Position numbers and translations under genes: made by a program
Part shown: positions 1 to 11,200 of the stretch, piece after piece
Numbering within the stretch: position 1 is the stretch's first letter
How the letters are laid out: the number at the start of each line of letters is the position of its first letter
Notes under the pieces: model-generated
Database searches by the model: none
Told to the model about the DNA's origin: nothing
What the model saw: the letters and a program-made list of their open reading frames with translations, nothing else
NCBI GenBank assembly: GCA_964502145.1
Contig: CAZCVI010000002.1
Span: 237,554 to 301,553 of the forward strand
DNA from: CAZCVI01 sp964502145
Lineage (GTDB): Bacteria > Acidobacteriota > Aminicenantia > UBA2199
Direction: 5' to 3'
DNA length: 64,000 bases

Positions 1-1758
1 GAATACTTGGCTAAACATTTACCAGACTATATGATGCCAGCGTACTTTGTGTCACTTGAGAAAATTCCGTTAACTCCCAATGGAAAAATTGACCGGAAAG
101 CCTTACCAGAACCCCGGTTAATAGGTGGCGAAAGTATTGTGACGCCGCAAAATGAGCTTGAAACCAAATTGCTGGAAATATGGTCGGCTGTGCTGCATCT
201 GGATAAGCACAGCATCAGTACTCACGCTAATTTTTTCAATGTGGGTGGCCATTCCTTGAAGGCAACCATTTTGATCTCCACTATTCATAAGCAAATGAAA
301 GTAAAAATCCCCCTGGCTGAAATATTTAAAAACCCCACCATTAAACGCTTGGCAGAATACATAAACCATGCGGTTCGAATCTCGTATATTTCTATTCCAG
401 CCGTTGAGAAGAAAGAGTATTATATTTTATCATCGCTGCAAAAACGATTGTATATTTTGCAGCACATGAACCCAGACAGTACGGCTTACAACATGCCGCA
501 GATAATTCCTTTGGGTCCGGGGGTGGATCCTGATCAATTGACCCGGACCTTCATGTTATTGATCCAGCGGCATGAAAGCTTGCGAACTTCCTTTCAAACC
601 GTGGCTGATCACCCGGTGCAAAAGGTGCATGAGCCGGATGACGTGGCATTTAAACTGGAAAATTACCAGGGTTCGTCTTTCAGTCAGATAATGAATTGTT
701 TTATTAGACCCTTTGATTTATCACGGCCACCGTTGCTCCGGGCCGGGTTGGTGAAATTATTTCAAGCAGACGTTTTATTCTGGGTGTTGGTGGTGGATAT
801 CCATCACAGTATCTCTGATGGTGTCTCGCATAATGTATTGGCCAGGGATTTTCGTATTCTCCAAAATGATACCTTGCCTCCTCTTCGTCTCCAATATAAA
901 GATTTTGCCGAATGGCAGAACAGCCCGGCACAAACCCAGAACATAAAACAACAGGAAGCGTACTGGCTCAGGGAGTTTGAGGGTGAAATACCCGTGTTGC
1001 ATTTACCCCTGGATTTTCCCCGCCCGGAGCTTCAGCATGTAGACGGTGCGGATGTTGGTTTTAGTATGGCGAAACAAAGTTTAAGTGCTTTGCAAGCGCT
1101 CGCTGCCGAAGAAGGGGTTACCATGTACATGATGTTCCTGGCCCTGTTTAATATTTTATTGGCTAAACTGTGCGGTCAGGAAGATATTGTCATCGGGACC
1201 GCTTCAGCCGGACGTCGTCATGCTGACCTGGAACAGATTATTGGCATGTTTGTCAACACCCTGGTGCTGCGGAACTATCCTGTATCCCATAAAACGTTTA
1301 GCGAGTTTTTAAAAGAGATTAAACAACGTACATTGGCTGCTTTTGAAAATCAGGATTATCCCTTTGAGGATCTGGTGGATAATGTGGTGCCTTCCAGAAA
1401 TATGAATCGTAATCCCCTGTTTGACGTGATGTTTAACTTCATGGAGTTAGAGGAAGCCCCAGAAGACGAAACAGAAAACCAAACTCAAACAAAACTGGCC
1501 TATGAAGCAAACCCATCTAAATTTGATATGACTTTAACCATCACCAAATCCGGGCGGGATGATTTCCATTTTAATATTAAATACAGTACCTTACTGTTTA
1601 AGGAAAAAACTATCCAAGATATTATCCTCTCTTTTAAAGATGTGGTATCGCGGGTAGTGGATAATCCAACCGGGACCATATCACAAATCAATATTGCCTC
1701 GCCATTGGAAATAGCAGACGCGTGGGAGGACTCCCTTGCCGATCTGGAAAATGAATAA
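1..1758 (+). CDS. NRPS fragment, 3' end: A(end)-T-C (cut by window edge)
   Basis: This is the C-terminal part of a non-ribosomal peptide synthetase. The frame is open from base 1, so the real start lies upstream. It begins inside the C-terminal subdomain of an adenylation domain; the A10 motif NGKIDRKALPEP is at about 80-115. A carrier domain follows, with GGHSLKAT and its phosphopantetheine serine at about 245-262. A full condensation domain then runs from about 385 to 1680 with active-site motif HHSISDG near 801-823. The protein ends right after this C domain in a short acidic tail finishing DLENE, with no A domain. The next gene starts with an A domain 18 bp downstream, so the C domain probably works with it across the protein gap. 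The C domain is strikingly similar to the last C domain of the next protein. Domain calls are certain; the product is unknown. Confidence 0.95.
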   Translation, partial: EYLAKHLPDYMMPAYFVSLEKIPLTPNGKIDRKALPEPRLIGGESIVTPQNELETKLLEIWSAVLHLDKHSISTHANFFNVGGHSLKATILISTIHKQMKVKIPLAEIFKNPTIKRLAEYINHAVRISYISIPAVEKKEYYILSSLQKRLYILQHMNPDSTAYNMPQIIPLGPGVDPDQLTRTFMLLIQRHESLRTSFQTVADHPVQKVHEPDDVAFKLENYQGSSFSQIMNCFIRPFDLSRPPLLRAGLVKLFQADVLFWVLVVDIHHSISDGVSHNVLARDFRILQNDTLPPLRLQYKDFAEWQNSPAQTQNIKQQEAYWLREFEGEIPVLHLPLDFPRPELQHVDGADVGFSMAKQSLSALQALAAEEGVTMYMMFLALFNILLAKLCGQEDIVIGTASAGRRHADLEQIIGMFVNTLVLRNYPVSHKTFSEFLKEIKQRTLAAFENQDYPFEDLVDNVVPSRNMNRNPLFDVMFNFMELEEAPEDETENQTQTKLAYEANPSKFDMTLTITKSGRDDFHFNIKYSTLLFKEKTIQDIILSFKDVVSRVVDNPTGTISQINIASPLEIADAWEDSLADLENE

Positions 1759-1776
1759 CCTTTAGGATATTGAAAA

Positions 1777-4700
1777 ATGAATCAAACCACGACAAAAATT
1801 CCGTTTCAACTTAGATTGCAAGAAAGTTTTCAAAAATACCCGCACCGTATTGCCATTGAATGCGGTGAGCTTCATATTACCTATGCATTATTGGAAAGCA
1901 AGGCCAACTGTATTGCTGCTTGGATAACCCGTGAAGGTATACCCCCCGAAAGTTTTATTGGTATTTGCCTGGATGACAAAAGCGAAATTATTACCGTGAT
2001 GATTGGCATTTTAAAAGCCAGATGTGCTTTTACTGTGCTGGACACCGCCTTGCCAAAGCAACGGTTATTAAATTTGATTGAATTGACGCAGTTGCAACTC
2101 GTCTTTACTAACGCGAAAAATAAAGAACGCGTATTCCATAACGCCACTGAAGAGAACCAGCCCTTTATGGGGAACCCCGCTAACCTGATCGTGGTAGATG
2201 ATGGGTTCTATCACACCCACCGTGTCGCCATCATGCCGCCACTGGAACCCGGCAGGGCTGATTATACGCGGGAAGATAAAATCTATATTTATTTTACTTC
2301 CGGGACCACGGGTAAACCCAAAGCGATTGTGGGTATGAATAAAAGCCTGTTGCATTTTATAGAGTGGGAAATTGAAACCTTTGGCATTGATAACACCTTC
2401 CGTTTTAGCCAGTGGATCACGCCTGGGTTCGATGCTTTTTTAAGGGATGTGTTTACCCCCCTGTGTGCTGGGGCGGTGATTTGTATGCCCCCGCGCCCAG
2501 AAATGATGATGGATAGCCAGGAACTTATTCTATGGCTCAATTCCCGGCATATTCGTTTAATTCATTGCGTCCCCAGCATGTTTCGTTTACTTAATCCATT
2601 CACCACTAAAAAACAGGCCGACGAAAATTTTAGAGTTTTAAAATATGTCTTGATGGCCGGGGAGAAAATTATTCCCCATGAATTAACCCGATGGTTTCTG
2701 ATGTTTGGTGAACGGATACAGTTGATTAATTTATATGGAACCTCGGAAACCACCATGGCCAAGACCTGTTTCTTTATCCATCCAGCCGACTGCAACCGTT
2801 CCACTATCCCCGTGGGTTTACCTATTCCCGGCGCACGGATTTTTATTCTGGATAAAGAGATGCAGGTGTGCCATAAAAAATCTGCCGGGGAAATATACAT
2901 CAGAACACCTTTCAGAAGCCACGGCTATTACAATGATCCAGAGGCCAACAAAGAAAAATTCATCCCCAATCCGTTTAGTCAAAACAGCGACGATTGGTTC
3001 CACAAAACCGGGGATCTCGGACGTCTGTTAGAAGATGGTAATATCGAGGTATTGGGAAGAATGGACCGTCAGGTTAAGATACGGGGGGTTCGGGTGGAAC
3101 CAGAAGAGATAGAAAGTATAATCTTACAGCACCCAGCCGTGGCTGAAGCCGCTATCATTGACAAAACGAATGAGCGGGGCGAAACCTATCTGTGCGCTTA
3201 TTTTGTGCCGCGTGCCAACCCTGGTACTGGTTCTACAGCTCCTACGCAAAACATAACCGCTACAGAACTGGTGCAATATTTAGCCACCCATTTACCTTCG
3301 TACATGGTGCCTTCGGCTTGTACTCTATTGGCGCAGATGCCCCTCACTGCCAATGGCAAAATAGACCGCAAGGCTTTACCCGAACCCCGCTTGGAACAGG
3401 GAGACGATTACACCGCGCCAGCCACTACAATGGAAGAAAATCTGGTCAACATCTGGTCTGAAGTGCTAGCCATAAACGGTCAAAAAATAAGTACCAATGC
3501 CAATTTTTTTCATTTAGGCGGGCATTCCTTGAATGCGACTATCCTGATGTCCAAGATACATCGCCAATTGGGTATCAAAGTCCCTTTGTCCGAGATATTT
3601 AAAAATCCCTATATCAAAACGTTAGCCCATTACATCACAACCCATGATGTCGCCTCGTTTTTGGCTATAGAACCAGTTGAGCAGAGGGAATACTATCCCT
3701 TATCTTCCGCTCAGAAGCGGCTTTTTTTCCTCCAGCAATTTGATCCCGCCAGTACCAGTTACAATATGCCCATGGTGATCCCCCTGGGAAAAGGAATGGC
3801 TACCCACGAACTCGAAGGTATTCTGAATAAGCTGATTGTCCGCCATGAGAATTTCCGTACCTCGTTTATCCCTGTCCAAGATGAAATCGTTCAGCGGATT
3901 CACCCGCACGTGGAATTTACCATTGAATTATTTGCTTTGGCTGCTGGAAATAGTATCGCACCATTGATCGGCAATTTTGTTCGTCCCTTTGATTTATCGC
4001 GGGCCCCGTTGTTGCGGTGCGGAATAATTCGGACCCATGAAGAGGAATATTTCTGGCTGCTGGATATGCATCACATTATTTCTGACGGGACTTCCCAGAC
4101 CATTCTCACCGGGGATTTTTTCGCCCTTTCCCAGGGCCAAGCGTTGCCCCCGCTCTCCCTTCAGTACAAAGATTTTTCCCAATGGCAGAACAACCTGTTT
4201 GCCAATGGTCGTATCCAAGCGCAGGAAGAGTACTGGGTGTCGCAACTGGCCGGCGCGATTCCCCGGTTGGAACTGCCCGTCGATCATAAACGCCCCGCTA
4301 TCTTTTCTTTTGCAGGCGCCCGTTATGCCATTATGATGGCAAGAGAGGATGCTTTAAAATTTCGTGCTCTGGGGAACACCCACGGCGCGACTTTATTTAT
4401 GAACTTCCTGGCTGCCCTGAATGCTCTTTTTTATAAGTATACCAGCCAAACTGATATTATAATTGGTAGTGCGATTGCTGGGAGACACCATGCTGACCTG
4501 CAACAGATCGTGGGCATGTTTGTTAATACGCTGGTGTTGCGAAATTTTCCCACCGGGGAAAAAACCTATCTGGGTTTCTTAACCGAAGTTCGCGAATCCT
4601 GTATCCATGCCTTTGAAAATCAAGATATGCAGTTTGAACAATTGGTGGAAAAACTGGATCTGGAAAGAGACCCTGCCAGGAACCCGCTATTTGATATTTC

Positions 4701-7700
4701 CCTGGTGGTCCAGAATTTTTGGCAAACCGATGGCAATAATACGCCACGTGAAGGGCAAACTTTAGCGCCACGTTATGAGAATAATATCTCAAAATTTGAT
4801 ATTACATTTGTTATCCATGAATCCGGCGAGGATATTGGGATTACTACCCAGTATTATACCGGTATATTTGCGCAAGAAACCATATCACGGTTGATTTCGC
4901 ATCTGCTCCATCTGATTAATGTGGTTTGCCAGAACCCGGTTATTCCTCTAAAAGATATCGAAATTATTTCAGCGCCAGAAAAGCAGCGGATCCTGGATGA
5001 ATTTAATAGCAGGGAAAAAAAGTATCGCGTGGATAAAACGATCCATGCCCTTTTTGAAGAACAGGTGGCACGAACACCCGATTTTATTGCCATTCTTGAT
5101 ACAACGTCAGCTAGTCTTCAATTATCCTATGCCGAATTGAACGAAAGAGCCAATCACTTGGCCCATTATCTTATTTTCCAGGGCATTGGGGAAAGTGACA
5201 TCGTGGGTTTACTGGCGGACCGTTCCGTTGAAATGATTCTGGGTATCCTGGCCATCTTGAAAGCCGGTGGCGCGTATATCCCTCTTAATCCCAAAGCTCC
5301 TGTCTCACGGTCTTTATTCATGTTAAATGATTGTGGGACCCATCTATTACTGACTACTCCGCGCCTTGCAGAAGAAAGTGAAACCGTGACCAAGTGGGCG
5401 GGTCAGACAATCATCATCGCGGATCAGGCAGTGAATGGAGGCGAATTACCTCTTGTAGCTCCGTCGCACCTCGCCTATGTTATTTTTACTTCTGGTTCGA
5501 CCGGTACTCCCAAGGGCGTGCCAATTACCCATGCTAATCTATGCCCGCTACTGCACTGGGGGGAGCAATTCAGGGGCATGTGTTCGCAAAACCGGGTATT
5601 GCAGAACCTTTCTTATTATTTTGATGCGTCTGTATGGGAACTATTTAGCACTCTCACCACCGGAGCCATGTTGGTGGTGGTAAGCGAAGAACGGGTGTTA
5701 AATCCGGCAACGTGTATTCCTTTTATGCAGGAAAATGACATTACTATGTTTCATGTCACCCCGACCCAATACCAGCACCTTATTGGGAGTGGTGGGAGAT
5801 TGGAGACATTAAAATACCTGTTTTTTGGTGGCGAGACATTAACCATTAATCTGTTAAAACGCAGTTTTGCCTCTGTGCCGGGGGATTGCCGCGTGTTTAA
5901 TATGTATGGTCCCACTGAAAACACGATTATTTCTTCCCTGATGGAAATCCCCCGTGACCAAGAACATTCGTTCGCGGCGTTAACCAGTGTGCCTATTGGT
6001 GTTCCTGTGGCCAATACTAGTCTGCTGGTAGTGGATAATTATTTTAATCTCTGCCCCGTGAACATCACCGGTCAATTGGTTATCACGGGTGATGGCCTGG
6101 CTGCCGGGTACTTAAACAACCCCGAACTCACTGCCGCTGCATTTGTATCCTCGTCCACGCTGGCAAAAACACTCTACCAAACCGGTGACTTGGCCCGTTG
6201 GCTGCCGGATGGCACCCTCGAATTCCTCGGTAGAATCGACCAGCAGGTAAAAATTCGTGGCTTTCGTATTGAATTGGGTGAGATTGAAAGCCGCTTACTT
6301 ACCCATGGTGATATTAAAGAGGCCGTGGTGCTGGCACGTCAGGAAGGGAACGGGGAACACTATTTGTGCGCTTATATTGTATCTGCGCAGCCGTGGCAAG
6401 ACTCCCAATGGCGCGATTGGCTGGCCAAAGATTTACCCGATTATATGATCCCGTCGTATTTTGTGCCTATTGAGAAAATCCCGTTAACTGCCAATGGAAA
6501 AATTGACCAAAACGCCTTGCCAGAACCCCAGTTGCAAAGCGATGCCAGTTATCTGGCCCCCAGGAATGCAATGGAAAGAAAATTACAGGAGATATGGGCG
6601 GATGTATTAAATATCAGCAAGGTTGTGATCGGTATAAACAGCAATTTTTTCCAATTGGGCGGGCATTCCCTCAAAGCCACGATGTTAACCGCTATGATTC
6701 ACAAGCAATTGCAGGTCAAAATCCCCCTGGCCGAACTATTTAAAAATCCCACTATTATACGCTTGGCCCAATACATAAACCACTCCGTGGGGAACTCGTT
6801 TAGGGCAATTCCTGCCGTGGAAAAGAAAGAATATTATAGTTTATCCTCCTTGCAAAAGCGCTTGTATATTTTGCAGCACATGAACCCCACCAGTACTGCT
6901 TACAACATGCCCCAGGTTATTCCCCTGGGCGTGGACGTGGATGCCGCGCAATTGACCCGGACCTTCACGTTTTTAATAGAACGGCATGAAAGTTTGCGAA
7001 CCTCCTTTCAAACCGTGGGTGATTTACCCGTGCAAAAAGTGCATGAACCCGATGAGGTGGAATTTAAACTGGACTATTACCAGGATTCTAGCTTCAGCCA
7101 CACCATGAGTCGTTTTGTCAGGCCTTTTGATTTATCCCAGCCGCCGTTGCTCCGGGCTGGATTGGCAAAAGTATTTCAAGCAGATGTCATGTTCTGGGTA
7201 TTGGTCGTGGATATCCATCATAGTATCTCTGATGGTGTCTCGCAAGAGGTATTGGCCAGGGATTTTCGTCTGCTCTTAAACGACATACACCACACCCTGC
7301 CCCGCCTTCACCTCCAATATAAAGATTTCGCAGAATGGCAGAACAGCCCCGCGCAAACCCAGCATATCAAACAACAGGAAGCCTACTGGCTCCACGAGTT
7401 CGCGGGCGAAATACCCGTGTTAAATTTACCCCTTGATTTTCCCCGCCCGGAGCATCAACATGTAGATGGCGAAAATGTCACTTTTAGCATTGAACCGCAC
7501 ACTTTAACGGCGTTAACCACGCTTGCCAAGGAGTGTGAGGTTACCATGTACATGATGTTTCTGGCGCTTCTGAATGTGTTGTTGGCTAAATTGTGCGGCC
7601 AGGAAGATATTGTGATTGGAACAGCTTCATCTGGACGTCAGCATGCGGACCTGGAACAGATTATTGGCATGTTTGTTAACACCCTGGTGTTGCGGAACTA

Positions 7701-8202
7701 TCCCAGCGCGGAAAAAACCTTTACTGATTTTTTAAAAGAGATTAAAACACGTACCTTGGCTGCCTTTGAAAACCAGGATTATCCCTTTGAAGATTTGGTG
7801 GATAAAGTCGCGCCTTCCAGAAATATAAATCGTAATCCCCTGTTTGATGTGTTGTTTAATTTTATGGAGGTAGATACTGAATCCCGAACCAAAGCTGTGC
7901 TACCCCATGACGCAGAACAAACTCAGACTCCAACCACTCTTAATTATGAAGCGCACCCGTCAAAATTCGATATGACCTTAACCATTACCAAAACCGGGAT
8001 TGCTGAGCTCTATTTTAACATGCGTTACAGCACCAGACTGTTTAAAACAGCCACTATAAAAAAAGTGGTGCATTATTTTCAGGAGCTGGTCTCCCATGTA
8101 GCGGAAAATCCTGCACAGACAATATCCCAGATTACGATTGTATCACAAGTGGAAATGGAAGACCTATTGGGCGCTTCAAGCACGGATCTGGAAAACGAAT
8201 AA
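1777..8202 (+). CDS. NRPS, A-T-C-A-T-C (2141 aa), middle protein of line I
   Basis: Two-module non-ribosomal peptide synthetase with the order A-T-C-A-T-C. A1 has FTSGTTGKPK near residue 174. T1 has its GGHSLNAT serine near 583. C1 has HHIISDG near 765. A2 has FTSGSTG near 1239, T2 has GGHSLKAT near 1630, and C2 has HHSISDG near 1812. By alignment to GrsA from memory, the A1 code reads D-A-R-H-L-A-L-M-A-K, from an unusual core motif PGFDAFLRDVF. A2 reads D-A-W-H-F-G-M-I-I-K. Neither matches an amino acid I can name. The protein begins with an A domain and ends with a C domain plus a tail ending DLENE, so module boundaries lie across the protein junctions. The gene is 18 bp from each neighbour, which implies one transcript. 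The start follows an AGGA-type ribosome site. No epimerase or methyltransferase is present. Confidence 0.95.
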   Translation: MNQTTTKIPFQLRLQESFQKYPHRIAIECGELHITYALLESKANCIAAWITREGIPPESFIGICLDDKSEIITVMIGILKARCAFTVLDTALPKQRLLNLIELTQLQLVFTNAKNKERVFHNATEENQPFMGNPANLIVVDDGFYHTHRVAIMPPLEPGRADYTREDKIYIYFTSGTTGKPKAIVGMNKSLLHFIEWEIETFGIDNTFRFSQWITPGFDAFLRDVFTPLCAGAVICMPPRPEMMMDSQELILWLNSRHIRLIHCVPSMFRLLNPFTTKKQADENFRVLKYVLMAGEKIIPHELTRWFLMFGERIQLINLYGTSETTMAKTCFFIHPADCNRSTIPVGLPIPGARIFILDKEMQVCHKKSAGEIYIRTPFRSHGYYNDPEANKEKFIPNPFSQNSDDWFHKTGDLGRLLEDGNIEVLGRMDRQVKIRGVRVEPEEIESIILQHPAVAEAAIIDKTNERGETYLCAYFVPRANPGTGSTAPTQNITATELVQYLATHLPSYMVPSACTLLAQMPLTANGKIDRKALPEPRLEQGDDYTAPATTMEENLVNIWSEVLAINGQKISTNANFFHLGGHSLNATILMSKIHRQLGIKVPLSEIFKNPYIKTLAHYITTHDVASFLAIEPVEQREYYPLSSAQKRLFFLQQFDPASTSYNMPMVIPLGKGMATHELEGILNKLIVRHENFRTSFIPVQDEIVQRIHPHVEFTIELFALAAGNSIAPLIGNFVRPFDLSRAPLLRCGIIRTHEEEYFWLLDMHHIISDGTSQTILTGDFFALSQGQALPPLSLQYKDFSQWQNNLFANGRIQAQEEYWVSQLAGAIPRLELPVDHKRPAIFSFAGARYAIMMAREDALKFRALGNTHGATLFMNFLAALNALFYKYTSQTDIIIGSAIAGRHHADLQQIVGMFVNTLVLRNFPTGEKTYLGFLTEVRESCIHAFENQDMQFEQLVEKLDLERDPARNPLFDISLVVQNFWQTDGNNTPREGQTLAPRYENNISKFDITFVIHESGEDIGITTQYYTGIFAQETISRLISHLLHLINVVCQNPVIPLKDIEIISAPEKQRILDEFNSREKKYRVDKTIHALFEEQVARTPDFIAILDTTSASLQLSYAELNERANHLAHYLIFQGIGESDIVGLLADRSVEMILGILAILKAGGAYIPLNPKAPVSRSLFMLNDCGTHLLLTTPRLAEESETVTKWAGQTIIIADQAVNGGELPLVAPSHLAYVIFTSGSTGTPKGVPITHANLCPLLHWGEQFRGMCSQNRVLQNLSYYFDASVWELFSTLTTGAMLVVVSEERVLNPATCIPFMQENDITMFHVTPTQYQHLIGSGGRLETLKYLFFGGETLTINLLKRSFASVPGDCRVFNMYGPTENTIISSLMEIPRDQEHSFAALTSVPIGVPVANTSLLVVDNYFNLCPVNITGQLVITGDGLAAGYLNNPELTAAAFVSSSTLAKTLYQTGDLARWLPDGTLEFLGRIDQQVKIRGFRIELGEIESRLLTHGDIKEAVVLARQEGNGEHYLCAYIVSAQPWQDSQWRDWLAKDLPDYMIPSYFVPIEKIPLTANGKIDQNALPEPQLQSDASYLAPRNAMERKLQEIWADVLNISKVVIGINSNFFQLGGHSLKATMLTAMIHKQLQVKIPLAELFKNPTIIRLAQYINHSVGNSFRAIPAVEKKEYYSLSSLQKRLYILQHMNPTSTAYNMPQVIPLGVDVDAAQLTRTFTFLIERHESLRTSFQTVGDLPVQKVHEPDEVEFKLDYYQDSSFSHTMSRFVRPFDLSQPPLLRAGLAKVFQADVMFWVLVVDIHHSISDGVSQEVLARDFRLLLNDIHHTLPRLHLQYKDFAEWQNSPAQTQHIKQQEAYWLHEFAGEIPVLNLPLDFPRPEHQHVDGENVTFSIEPHTLTALTTLAKECEVTMYMMFLALLNVLLAKLCGQEDIVIGTASSGRQHADLEQIIGMFVNTLVLRNYPSAEKTFTDFLKEIKTRTLAAFENQDYPFEDLVDKVAPSRNINRNPLFDVLFNFMEVDTESRTKAVLPHDAEQTQTPTTLNYEAHPSKFDMTLTITKTGIAELYFNMRYSTRLFKTATIKKVVHYFQELVSHVAENPAQTISQITIVSQVEMEDLLGASSTDLENE

Positions 8203-8220
8203 CCCCGAGGAAACAGCATC

Positions 8221-11200
8221 ATGAATACCATAATAAAAACCACCTCAAAAACAGAAACGAATCCACCGGTTAAAAAAATTCCCTTTCAGCATCGACTGGC
8301 TGAAAGTATGCAAAAACACTGTCACCACGTTGCCATTGAACGGGGTGAGTTTCACCTGACCTATGGCGTATTGGAAAGCAAAGCCAACTGTATCGCCCAT
8401 AGGCTTACCAATATTCCTCCCGAAAGTTTTATCGGTATTTGCGTGGATGATAAAATAGACATTATTATCCTGATGATCGGCATATTAAAAGCCAGATGCG
8501 CTTTTACTATTTTGGACACAGCCCTGCCAACCCCACGACTTATCGATATGATCCGGCTGACCCACGTGCCACTTATTTTTACCAGCGCCCAAAATAAAGA
8601 GTGGCTTGCCAACGATCTGGAAAAAAACAATACACCCACCACGGAAAAACCGGCTACACTTATAGTGGTGGATGATTTATTCTATCAAAGCAACGCTAGC
8701 GCCACCCCGTCGCAGGAATCTTCCGCTAGCCCATATGACCGGGAAGATAAAATCTATATTTATTTTACTTCCGGCACAACTGGCCAACCAAAGGCCATGG
8801 TGGGTATGAATAAAAGCCTTTTGCATTTTATCGACTGGGAAATACAAACCTTTGGCATAAACAATACCTTCCGGTTCAGCCAGTGGATCACCCCTGGCTT
8901 CGATGCTTTTTTAAGGGATGTGTTTACCCCCCTGTGTGCTGGGGCCGTGATTTGTATGCCCCCGCGCCAAGAAATGATTTTGGATAGCAGCGAACTTTTC
9001 CCCTGGCTCAATGCCAGACAAATCTCTTTTATTCATTGTGTCCCCAGCATGTTTCGTTTACTCAATACATTCACTGATATAAATCAGGCCCAAGAAAATT
9101 TAAAATCATTACGCTATATCTTGCTGGCCGGGGAGAAAATAATCCCCCATGAATTAACCCGCTGGTTTGACATGTTTGCCACTCGCATCCAATTGGTCAA
9201 TTGTTATGGAACCTCTGAAACCACCATGGCAAAGACTTTTTATTTTATCCGCCCAGAGGATGTCAACCGATCGATTATTCCCGTGGGTCAACCCATCCCA
9301 GGCGCACGGATTTTTATCCTGGATAAAAACAGGCAGGCTTGCGGAAAAATTTCTGCTGGTGAGATATATATCAGAACACCTTTCAGAACCCACGGCTATT
9401 GCAATGATCCAGAGGCCACCTATGAAAAATTTATCCCCAATCCTTTCACTCACGACCCCAACGATTGGTTTTATAAAACCGGTGATCTTGGGCGGCTGCT
9501 CGAAGATGGCAATCTGGAGGTATTGGGAAGAATGGACCGCCAAGTAAAAGTAAGGGGTGTGCGGGTGGAACCAGAAGAGATTGAAAATGTAATATTAAAG
9601 CATCCAGGCGTGGCTGAAGCGGTAATCATCGACAAAGAGAATAAGACTAATGAAACATACCTGTGCGCGTATTATGTTCCAGAAAAAGTGTACGAGCAAG
9701 CTGGCGCCACCCCATCCATTACCCCGGCGGCACTGGCGCAATATTTAAATACCCATTTACCCGCCTACATGGTGCCCACCTATATTACGCCCTTGGAAAA
9801 GATGCCGCTCACGGCCAATGGTAAAATAGATCGCAACGCATTACCTGAACCCAGATTGGAACAAGACAATGAGTATACACCGCCAGCCAATGAAATGGAA
9901 GAAAAACTGGCTGCCATTTGGTCTGAAGTTCTGGGGTTAGAGAGCCATAAAATAAGTGTTACGGCCAATTTTTTCCAATTGGGCGGGCATTCCTTGAATG
10001 CCACTGTACTTGTCTCCAAGATACACCGCCAACTGGGCATTAAAGTGCCTTTGGCCGAAATATTTAAAAATCCCTACATTAACCGTTTAGCCCATTTCAT
10101 CGTGACCCACATGGTCACTGAAAAGACTTACATTTCTATAGAGCCTGTTGAAATGAGAGAATACTACCCCCTTTCTTCCGCCCAGAAGCGTCTTTTTTTT
10201 CTCCAGCAATTTGATCCTGGCAGTACCAGTTACAATATGCCCATGGTGATCCCCCTGGGCAAAGGAATAGATACGCGGCAACTCGAAGCCACGTTAAATC
10301 AATTGATCACCCGCCATGAAAATTTCCGCACCTCGTTTATTGATGTCCAGGATCACACGTTTCAGCGGCTGCACCCGCAGGTTTCTTTTAAGATTGACGT
10401 GTTTGATTTTTCCGCCGCTGATTTCCCCGATACCCAGCATCTCCCGAAAATCGAAGCTGTGATCCGCGATTTTGTTCGTCCCTTTGATTTATCCCAGGCC
10501 CCGTTGCTGCGCTGTGGTTTTATTCGGACACCCGCTGAAAATGATATCTGGTTGCTGGATATGCATCACATTATTTCTGATGGAACGTCTCAAACCATTC
10601 TTACCGAGGACTTTTTTGCCCTTTCCCAGGGGCGGGAATTGCCGCCGCTACCGCTCCAGTACAAGGACTTTTCACAATGGCAAAACCGTTTGTTTGCCGA
10701 TGATGGTATTAAAACACAAGAAGCGTACTGGCTGTCGCAACTGGCCGGAGAGATTCCCCGCTTGGATTTGCCCGTGGATTATAAACGTCCCCCCGTATTT
10801 ACTTTTGCCGGTTCCCGTATTTCTTTTATGCTGGAGCCAGAGGACGCGTTAAATTTTCGCGCGTTGGGAAATACCTATGGTGTGACCTTATATATGAATA
10901 TCCTGGCTGCCTTGAACGTGCTTTTTTTTAAGTATACCGGTCAGACCGATATTATTATCGGTGGCCCGATTGCTGGAAGACACCATGCTGACCTGCAACA
11001 TATTGTGGGCATGTTTGTCAACACCCTGGTGTTACGCCACTTCCCCCGGGGCGAAATAACCTATGTTGACTTCTTAACCCAGGTTCGCGAGTCCTGTATT
11101 AATGCGTTTGAAAACCAGGATGTGCAGTTTGAACAGTTGGTGGAAAAACTGGATTTGGAAAGAGACCCATCCAGAAACCCGCTGTTTGATATTTCCATGG

